In this document: piece by piece, positions 7,113 through 11,171 of the stretch
How the letters are laid out: each line of letters starts with the position of its first letter
Position numbering within the stretch: the stretch's first letter is position 1
NCBI GenBank assembly: GCA_015521945.1
Contig: WANG01000086.1
Span: 1-11,171 of the forward strand
DNA from: Candidatus Hydrothermarchaeota archaeon
GTDB taxonomy: Archaea > Hydrothermarchaeota > Hydrothermarchaeia > Hydrothermarchaeales > BMS3B
Direction: 5' to 3'
Length of the DNA: 11,171 nt
The notes under the pieces: generated by a model
What the model saw: the letters and a program-made list of their open reading frames with translations, nothing else
Database searches by the model: none
Told to the model about the DNA's origin: nothing
Program-made: the position numbers and the translations under genes

Positions 7113-7124
7113 GATAATATTATC
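7113..7124. promoter_or_regulatory. 12-bp perfect palindrome in the protease/rfcS divergent promoter
   Basis: GATAATATTATC reads identically on both strands and directly abuts the protease ATG (7110-7112). Its ATAATATT core may serve as the plus-strand TATA element for rfcS, since it is about 25 nt upstream of roughly 7143 and would give a short leader carrying the GGGGTG ribosome-binding site (7145-7150). It could also be a regulator site. Neither role is proven by sequence alone. Confidence 0.4.
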
Positions 7125-7135
7125 AACGCACAGTG

Positions 7136-7143
7136 TATAAATA
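7136..7143 (-). promoter_or_regulatory. TATA box for a probably leaderless protease-slipin transcript
   Basis: On the minus strand the block reads TATTTATA, a good archaeal box A, centred about 27 nt upstream of the protease ATG at 7112. That is where transcription would start if the message is leaderless, which fits the absence of any Shine-Dalgarno motif before this ATG. The same box lies only 13 nt upstream of the rfcS ATG, so it cannot easily serve that gene. Confidence 0.5.
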
Positions 7144-7155
7144 AGGGGTGCATGC

Positions 7156-8118
7156 ATGCCAGAAGCGGTGTGGGTGGAGAAGTACCGCCCTGAGAGGCTT
7201 GAGGACATGGTGGGGCAGGAGGAAGTGGTGGCGAGGCTCAGGGGCTACGTGGAGTCAGGGAACATGCCCAACCTGCTCTTCGCGGGACCCCCGGGCACCG
7301 GTAAAACCACCGCCGCCCTTGCCCTCGCAAAGGAGATGTTCGGAAGCAGGTGGAAGGCAAACTTTCTGGAGCTGAACGCAAGCGATGAGCGGGGCATAGA
7401 TGTGGTGAGGGGGAAGATAAAGAACTTCGCCCGCACAAAGGCGATAGGAGACAGCTTCAAGATAATCTTCCTTGACGAGGCGGACGCCCTGACCAAGGAT
7501 GCCCAGCACGCCCTCAGGAGAACCATGGAGATGTACACCACAACCTGCAGGTTTATCCTGAGCTGCAACTACTCCAGCAAGATAATTGAGCCCATCCAGT
7601 CAAGGTGCGCCCTCTTCAGGTTCAGGCCGCTGAAGGATGAGGACATCACCAGGGTGCTGCGCAGGATAGCCATGAAGGAGGGGCTGGATGTGACCAAGGA
7701 CGGTGTTGAGGCGATAATCTACTCCTGCGAGGGGGACCTGAGGAAGGCGATAAACGTGCTGCAGTCCTGCGCCGCCTACGGGAAGGAGATTGACGCAGAC
7801 CTGGTGCACCGGGTGGTGGGGAGGGCGAGACCCCAGGAGATAAGGGAGATTCTGCTGATGGCGATGAAGGGCGACTTCCTGAGCGCCCGTGAGAAGCTGA
7901 GGGAGCTCATGATAACCTACGGGATGAGCGGAGAGGATGTGGTTGCTCAGATTCACCGCGAGACCTTCAACCTGCCCATATCCGAGAGGAAGAAGGTGGA
8001 GCTGGTTGACACCATAGGGGAGTACGACTTCAGGATTAAGGAGGGCGCAAGCGAGCTCATACAGCTTGAAGCGCTCGTGGCGCAGTTCGTGGGCGCGGGT
8101 GGTGAAGGTGGAGCTTGA
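7156..8118 (+). CDS. rfcS: Replication factor C small subunit
   Basis: The 320-residue AAA+ subunit of the clamp loader that uses ATP to open and load the PCNA ring at primer-template junctions. It begins VWVEKYRPERLEDMVGQ, the RFC-box start. Walker A is GPPGTGKT (44-51), Walker B IIFLDEAD (103-110), sensor 1 FILSCN (133-138), and the trans-acting arginine motif QSRC (148-151) is intact. The C-terminal collar domain is complete, and length and order match archaeal RfcS. There is no intein, although inteins often interrupt archaeal RfcS genes. The start ATG 7156 is fixed by GGGGTG at 7145-7150 (5-nt spacing); the ATG at 7152 is out of frame. The large subunit is not in the window. The 3' end overlaps the secretion ATPase gene, so translation is probably coupled. 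Confidence 0.97.
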   Translation: MPEAVWVEKYRPERLEDMVGQEEVVARLRGYVESGNMPNLLFAGPPGTGKTTAALALAKEMFGSRWKANFLELNASDERGIDVVRGKIKNFARTKAIGDSFKIIFLDEADALTKDAQHALRRTMEMYTTTCRFILSCNYSSKIIEPIQSRCALFRFRPLKDEDITRVLRRIAMKEGLDVTKDGVEAIIYSCEGDLRKAINVLQSCAAYGKEIDADLVHRVVGRARPQEIREILLMAMKGDFLSAREKLRELMITYGMSGEDVVAQIHRETFNLPISERKKVELVDTIGEYDFRIKEGASELIQLEALVAQFVGAGGEGGA

Positions 8119-9562
8119 GGATGTGGAGCAGGGGTACACGGGCTACCGCGCCTACCGCTCCGATAGCATAGACTGCGATGCCTTTGAGGAGGAGGTAAAG
8201 CGCATCCACCGCCTTGTGGGCGACCGCTACAGGGGGGTGCTGATTACAGACGCGGGCGAGATAAAGAGGGTTATCCAGAGGATATCCATTGAGGTCAGGG
8301 ATGCACCGGTGGAGGCGGTGAAGTGCTACGTGTACAACTACCTTAGCCTGGGGAAGCTGACGCCCCTCCTGATGGACGACAACCTTGAGGAGATAATGGT
8401 GGTTGGGCAGGGGCTGCCGGTGTACATCTTTGACAGGATAGCGGGGATGAAGGAGACGGACATATACCTGAGCGACAGGGAGGTCAGGGACATAATCCAG
8501 CGCATAGCCAGGTACAACGGCAGGGTCGTGGACGCCCGCTCACCCCTGCTGGATGCCCGCCTTCCTGACGGCTCAAGGGTCAATGCCACCCTGCCAGAGG
8601 TCTCGCCCAGAGGCTCCACCCTGACAATACGCAAGTTCAGGCGCGAGCCCCTGACCATCCTGGACCTGATAAGGTTCGGAACCATGACCACCAGCCTGGC
8701 TGCCTACCTGTGGCTGGCGGTGGAGGGGATGAAGACGAAGCCGGCGAACCTCCTGGTCATAGGGGGTACCGCGAGCGGCAAGACAACAACCCTGAACGCC
8801 CTCTCTGCCTTCCTCCCGGAGAATGAGAGGATAATAAGCATAGAGGACGTGCTGGAGATATCCCTGATGCACACCCACTGGATACCCATGGAAACCAGAC
8901 CGCCCTACGGGGAGGACAACGAGATAACAATGGACGACCTGCTGAAGAACGCCCTCAGGATGCGCCCCGACAGGATAATAGTGGGTGAGGTGAGGGGCGA
9001 GGAGGCGCTTACCCTGTTCACCGCCATGAACACGGGGCATGACGGGTGCATGGCAACCCTGCATGCCAACTCGGCAAAGGAGACGCTGCTGAGGCTAACA
9101 AGCCACCCGATGAACGTGCCGAAGATAATGATTCCAGCCCTTGATATCATAATTGCACAGCGGAGGCAGATGGAGGGCAGAACCCTGAAGCGATACGTTT
9201 TTGAGGTGCTTGAGGTCTCTGGGACCGAGGGGGAGAACGTGCTCACCAATACCCTGTTCAGGTACAACGCCAAGAGCTGCAGGGTTGAGGAGGTGCTGGT
9301 GAACGGAAGGTACATGCAGGAGCTCTCGGGGATGACGGGGCTCACCCCCAGGGAGATCGGGGAGGAGCTGAAGAACAGAGAGGCGCTGCTGGAGGTGATG
9401 AGGAAGAAGAAGCTCAGGATGAGGGATATACACCAGATAGTGCAGATGTACTATCGCAGCCCCGAGCGCGCGGTGGAGCTGCTGGAGAGCAAGGTGGTGA
9501 TGAGAACCACGGAGGTGCAGCAGCAGCGCCAGAGGAAGAAGAGGGGCTGGCTGGAGCTTTAG
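8102..9562 (+). CDS. Archaeal type II/IV secretion or pilus ATPase (VirB11/TadA/GspE family)
   Basis: About 486 residues. The N-terminal part (about 1-205) contains KLTPLLMDDNLEEIMVVGQG, usual in CpaF/TadA-type ATPases. The core holds Walker A GGTASGKT (221-228), an Asp box IISIEDVLEI (244-253), Walker B RIIVGEVRGEE (291-301) and the His box GHDGCMATLHAN (312-323). A C-terminal extension ends in a Gln/Arg/Lys-rich tail. Such hexamers power assembly of archaeal type IV pili or related filaments from the cytoplasmic face. The His box reads TLHAN, as in TadA/GspE proteins, rather than the archaellum ArlI form. The partner TadC/ArlJ-type membrane protein would normally follow, but dph2 does instead. 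The start is uncertain: GTG 8099, 8102 or 8108, overlapping rfcS by 11-20 nt. A TTG at 8066 gives an unlikely N-terminus. The filament it serves cannot be told from here. Confidence 0.9.
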   Translation: MKVELEDVEQGYTGYRAYRSDSIDCDAFEEEVKRIHRLVGDRYRGVLITDAGEIKRVIQRISIEVRDAPVEAVKCYVYNYLSLGKLTPLLMDDNLEEIMVVGQGLPVYIFDRIAGMKETDIYLSDREVRDIIQRIARYNGRVVDARSPLLDARLPDGSRVNATLPEVSPRGSTLTIRKFRREPLTILDLIRFGTMTTSLAAYLWLAVEGMKTKPANLLVIGGTASGKTTTLNALSAFLPENERIISIEDVLEISLMHTHWIPMETRPPYGEDNEITMDDLLKNALRMRPDRIIVGEVRGEEALTLFTAMNTGHDGCMATLHANSAKETLLRLTSHPMNVPKIMIPALDIIIAQRRQMEGRTLKRYVFEVLEVSGTEGENVLTNTLFRYNAKSCRVEEVLVNGRYMQELSGMTGLTPREIGEELKNREALLEVMRKKKLRMRDIHQIVQMYYRSPERAVELLESKVVMRTTEVQQQRQRKKRGWLEL

Positions 9563-9563
9563 C

Positions 9564-10547
9564 ATGTACGGGCTTGAGGCTGAGCGCGTTGCCAGGGTTA
9601 TAAGGGAGAGGGGGTATTCTAAGGTTAGCTTCCAGTTCCCGGAGGGGCTGAAGGAGCAGGGGATGGAGCTCGCGAGGGAGGTGGAGAGGCTCACGGGTGC
9701 GGTGGTGATGCTCTCGGCTGCACCCTGCTACGGTGCCTGCGATACCGCTGATGCTCAAGCTGCTGCCCTCGGGGCGGAGGCGGTGTTCCACTTCGGGCAT
9801 GCGCCCATGCTGAAGAGAACCGCCATACCCGTGCACTACTTTGAGGTGAGGCTGCCCACCCCCCTGGAGGTGCTGGAGGAGAACCTGGATGTGCTGGACA
9901 GGAGGGTGGGGCTGGTTACTACTGTGCAGCACGTTCATGCCTTAGAGGAGGTGAGGGAGGTGCTGCAGCGCAGGGGGTTTGAGGTGATGGTGGGGATGCC
10001 GGAGGGGAGGGTGAGGTACCCCGGACAGGTGCTGGGGTGCTCCTTCAGGTGCGCGAAGCAGGTGGCGGAGAGGGTGGAGTGCTTCGCGTACATCGGCAGC
10101 GGGGACTTCCATCCCTTAGGTGTGGCGCTTGCGACCGGGAGGAGGGTTGTTGCTTTTGATATCCTCACCGGGGAGGTGAGGGAGCTTGAGCAGAAGAAGG
10201 AGCGCTTCCTGAGGCAGAGGTGGGGGGCTATCGCCAGGGCTAAGGGGGGGAGGAGGTTCGGGATTGTCCTGGGGGAGAAGCCCGGTCAGAGGAGGCTCCC
10301 CCTGGGGCTGAGACTGAAGGGGATGCTTGAGGGGATGGGGTGCGAGGGGTACCTGCTGCACATGAGCGAGATTTCGCCTGAGAGCATGTGGAGCTTCAGG
10401 CATCTTGATGCCTTCGTGTGCACCGCCTGCCCGAGGGTGCCCATTGAGGAGGGGAGCAGGTTCCCAAAGCCGATGCTGACCCCCCAGGAGCTGGAGATTG
10501 CTCTTGGAGTGAGGGAGTGGGAGGACTACGAGATGGATGAGATGTAA
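9564..10547 (+). CDS. dph2: Diphthamide biosynthesis enzyme Dph2 (archaeal)
   Basis: Catalyses the first step of diphthamide formation on elongation factor 2. A [4Fe-4S] cluster cleaves SAM unconventionally to give a 3-amino-3-carboxypropyl radical, which is added to the target His. The 327-residue protein has three repeats of the Dph1/Dph2 fold, each with a conserved cysteine: Cys59 in APCYGACD, Cys163 in LGCSFRCA and Cys289 in CTACPRVPIEE. These correspond to the three cluster ligands of Pyrococcus horikoshii Dph2, the first two at identical numbering. Extra nearby cysteines (55, 159, 286) are present. The substrate loop FQFPEGLK lies near residue 24. The start ATG 9564 follows the ATPase stop by 1 nt, with GGAG at 9553-9556. 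It consumes SAM, but its operon is rfcS-ATPase-dph2, separate from the metK cluster. Confidence 0.95.
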   Translation: MYGLEAERVARVIRERGYSKVSFQFPEGLKEQGMELAREVERLTGAVVMLSAAPCYGACDTADAQAAALGAEAVFHFGHAPMLKRTAIPVHYFEVRLPTPLEVLEENLDVLDRRVGLVTTVQHVHALEEVREVLQRRGFEVMVGMPEGRVRYPGQVLGCSFRCAKQVAERVECFAYIGSGDFHPLGVALATGRRVVAFDILTGEVRELEQKKERFLRQRWGAIARAKGGRRFGIVLGEKPGQRRLPLGLRLKGMLEGMGCEGYLLHMSEISPESMWSFRHLDAFVCTACPRVPIEEGSRFPKPMLTPQELEIALGVREWEDYEMDEM

Positions 10548-10594
10548 GGGCAGGTAGGGGCTCTGAGTGGCTGATGGGAAGGGATGGTGAGGAG

Positions 10595-10602
10595 TTTAAA
10601 AG
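10595..10602 (+). promoter_or_regulatory. TATA-like box downstream of dph2
   Basis: TTTAAAAG preceded by a purine-rich stretch (GGTGAGGAG) resembles an archaeal BRE/TATA promoter. Transcription would begin near 10625-10630, about 200 nt upstream of the antitoxin ATG. It could give the toxin-antitoxin operon a long leader or drive a small untranslated RNA. The evidence is motif only. Confidence 0.3.
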
Positions 10603-10611
10603 GCTGTGAGT

Positions 10612-10770
10612 TTATCGGAGATATAACGCAAAATGCCTAAATATCCACCGAGTTAACTGATATTTGCTCAGGTTGTGCATCATAAGGTATTCGCTTAGTG
10701 GAGTGGCAAGGTTCTCCTTGTACTGCCCGATGAGGCTCCCGTCCAGAGACCGCCCTGTAGCTGCTCTCAC
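10612..10770 (-). other. Unexplained 52-codon frame, possible gene relic
   Basis: On the minus strand, GTG at 10770 opens a 52-residue frame ending in TAA at 10612-10614. It includes TGRSLDGSLIGQYKENLA and, further on, HNLSKYQLTRWIF, which look like ordinary protein sequence. No Shine-Dalgarno site is seen. Codon use (CTT, CTA, TTA, CGA) differs from the neighbouring genes. An overlapping minus-strand frame is also open through the same DNA and continues under the antitoxin gene, so a frameshifted remnant of a longer gene is possible. I do not recognise a family. It may be a chance frame. Confidence 0.2.
10639..10665. repeat. Inverted repeat, 7-bp arms
   Basis: AAATATC (10639-10645) and GATATTT (10659-10665) are perfect inverse complements with a 13-nt loop that contains the palindrome GTTAAC. 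It could fold as a hairpin in a transcript from the TATA-like box at 10595, or be a protein-binding dyad. The arms are AT-rich and short, so chance is not excluded. Confidence 0.35.
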
Positions 10771-10803
10771 CTTCTGGCTTTAGCCAAAGGGATGCACCAT
10801 TTT

Positions 10804-10818
10804 CAAATGTTACATTTG
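10804..10818. promoter_or_regulatory. Candidate antitoxin operator: 15-bp perfect dyad
   Basis: CAAATGT and ACATTTG form a perfect dyad around a central T, 11 nt upstream of the antitoxin ATG. Ribbon-helix-helix antitoxins typically repress their own operon through such short dyads. Its position matches where the TATA box of a leaderless message would be, so binding would block transcription. The regulatory role is inferred from position and symmetry. Confidence 0.5.
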
Positions 10819-10832
10819 CATACGCGGGTATG
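10819..10832. promoter_or_regulatory. Second dyad overlapping the antitoxin start codon
   Basis: CATAC-GCGG-GTATG is a perfect 5-bp inverted repeat whose right arm contains the antitoxin ATG (10830-10832). It directly abuts the 15-bp dyad to its left. It could extend the operator, or form a small hairpin that hides the start codon in mRNA. The arms are short, so the significance is uncertain. Confidence 0.35.
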
Positions 10833-11132
10833 GAAAGCGTGTCTGTGAGGATTCCCGAGGAGGTGAAGAGGGAGATTGAGAAGGTGGCGGAGGTAGAGGG
10901 TCTTGACCGCTCCACGGCGCTGAGGAAGGTGGTGGAGAAGGGGCTGAAAGAGTGGAAGATAGAGATTGCCCTGAGGCTCCTCGGGGAGGGAAAGGTGACC
11001 CTGTGGAAGGCATCATCCATAGCAGGGGTCTCGCTCTGGGAGATGCTTGACATCCTTGAAACAAAAGGGGTTTCTCTGCCTGTGAGTGCTGAAGATGTGA
11101 TAGAAGATATAAAAGCGGGCCTGAGAGAATGA
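10830..11132 (+). CDS. RHH-UPF0175 fusion antitoxin
   Basis: A 100-residue protein with two parts. Residues about 3-42 (VSVRIPEEVKREIEKVAEVE, then GLDRSTALRKVVEKGL) are a ribbon-helix-helix DNA-binding domain: a beta strand followed by two helices with the usual Ser-Thr-Ala-x-Arg turn. Residues about 44-97 (IALRLLGEGKVTLWKASSIA, then GVSLWEMLDILETKGV) match the UPF0175 fold, a short helix-turn-helix-like module often found beside DUF3368/PIN toxins. The protein should bind and neutralise the toxin encoded immediately downstream and repress the shared promoter. There is no clear Shine-Dalgarno site before ATG 10830; the start lies within a dyad, and a leaderless message is possible. The stop overlaps the toxin ATG (ATGA), so the two are translationally coupled. 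Confidence 0.85.
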   Translation: MESVSVRIPEEVKREIEKVAEVEGLDRSTALRKVVEKGLKEWKIEIALRLLGEGKVTLWKASSIAGVSLWEMLDILETKGVSLPVSAEDVIEDIKAGLRE

Positions 11133-11171
11133 AGCTGGTGCTGAATGCCACCCCTTTAATACATCTCACAA
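11129..11171 (+). CDS. PIN/DUF3368-like toxin, first 14 codons (3' end outside window)
   Basis: ATG 11129 overlaps the antitoxin stop as ATGA and opens a frame that runs off the window: MKLVLNATPLIHLT. The pattern of a hydrophobic strand, then N-A-T-P-L-I, is the start of DUF3368/PIN-domain ribonuclease toxins, which normally read D-(S/T)-(S/T)-P-L-I. The position right after a UPF0175-type antitoxin supports this. The residue at the first metal-ligand position is Asn rather than Asp. With only 14 codons visible, activity and exact family cannot be judged. Confidence 0.65.
   Translation, partial: MKLVLNATPLIHLT

Larger units (their letters stand above)
10548..10829. other. AT-richer intergenic region without a convincing gene
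   Basis: This 282-bp gap between dph2 and the antitoxin is the longest in the window and is visibly less GC-rich than its neighbours beyond about 10594. It contains a TATA-like TTTAAAAG at 10595-10602, an inverted repeat at 10639-10665, dyads at its right end, and an unexplained 52-codon minus-strand frame. I see no tRNA, rRNA or CRISPR repeat in it. The region directly after dph2 (10548-10590) is purine-rich and has no poly-T terminator. Confidence 0.6.

Noticed and set aside
7113..7208. N-terminal extension of the NfeD protease up to 7208
   Set aside because: It would overlap the rfcS start and the promoter and place about 30 polar residues ahead of an otherwise perfect signal peptide.
7285..7310. 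Intein or insertion at the rfcS Walker A site
   Set aside because: Archaeal rfcS often has inteins there, but GPPGTGKT is continuous and the protein has normal length.
8066..8101. TTG 8066 as start of the secretion ATPase
   Set aside because: The extra residues (KRSWRSSWAR) are simply the rfcS 3' end read in another frame, with no ribosome-binding site at proper spacing.
10639..10665. CRISPR repeat or attachment site
   Set aside because: The inverted repeat occurs once, with no spacing pattern, no tRNA end and no integrase in the window.
10637..11053. 138-codon minus-strand frame overlapping the antitoxin gene
   Set aside because: The part opposite the antitoxin is Ser-rich antisense sequence and the antitoxin frame is clearly real. 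Only the portion to the left of the antitoxin is kept as a possible relic.

Overview
The window looks like a compact chromosomal segment of a euryarchaeon, probably thermophilic or descended from thermophiles. The evidence is the gene set (archaeal-type SAM synthetase, clamp-loader small subunit RfcS, archaeal Dph2, geranylgeranyl reductase of the isoprenoid-lipid type), start sites with GGTG/GGAG ribosome-binding sites or apparent leaderless promoters, high GC, and heavy use of AGG for Arg and ATA for Ile. An Archaeoglobi- or methanogen-related lineage seems most likely, but I cannot name a genus. No rRNA, tRNA, insertion sequence or CRISPR array was seen.

Layout. Positions 1-649 hold the 3' part of a plus-strand geranylgeranyl-reductase-family flavoprotein. 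It converges, with a 20-bp overlap, on a minus-strand gene for an exported, membrane-anchored phospholipase-D-fold protein (630-1940). A short AT-rich divergent promoter (about 1976-1989) separates that gene from a plus-strand cluster: metK/MAT (2018-3226), a 2[4Fe-4S] ferredoxin (3236-3421), a two-CBS-domain protein (3432-3839) and a MOP-superfamily flippase (3855-5108). The flippase converges, with a 38-bp overlap, on the minus-strand pair NfeD-type membrane serine protease (5841-7112) and slipin/stomatin (5071-5844), which overlap by ATGA. A second compact divergent promoter (about 7113-7150) leads into the plus-strand operon rfcS (7156-8118), a VirB11/TadA-type secretion ATPase (8102-9562, overlapping rfcS) and dph2 (9564-10547, 1 nt later). 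A 282-bp, relatively AT-rich intergenic region follows, with a TATA-like box, inverted repeats and an unexplained 52-codon minus-strand frame. The window ends in a toxin-antitoxin pair: an RHH-UPF0175 fusion antitoxin (10830-11132) and the first 14 codons of a PIN/DUF3368-like toxin (11129-end).

How the genes may work together. The slipin and NfeD protease form the well-known STOPP membrane quality-control pair. MetK, ferredoxin and CBS protein may be co-regulated: CBS modules bind adenosyl ligands, including SAM in at least one archaeal case, so the CBS protein could report SAM or energy state. Geranylgeranyl reductases take electrons from ferredoxin in at least one archaeon, so the nearby ferredoxin is a possible partner for the truncated reductase; this is inference. 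The rfcS-ATPase-dph2 operon joins DNA replication, pilus or secretion energetics and translation-factor modification. The ATPase has no TadC-type membrane partner next to it. I found no clearly unprecedented system. The best candidates for a second look are the metK-ferredoxin-CBS cluster, the orphan secretion ATPase inside an information-processing operon, the twin dyads at the antitoxin start, and the unexplained stretch between dph2 and the antitoxin.
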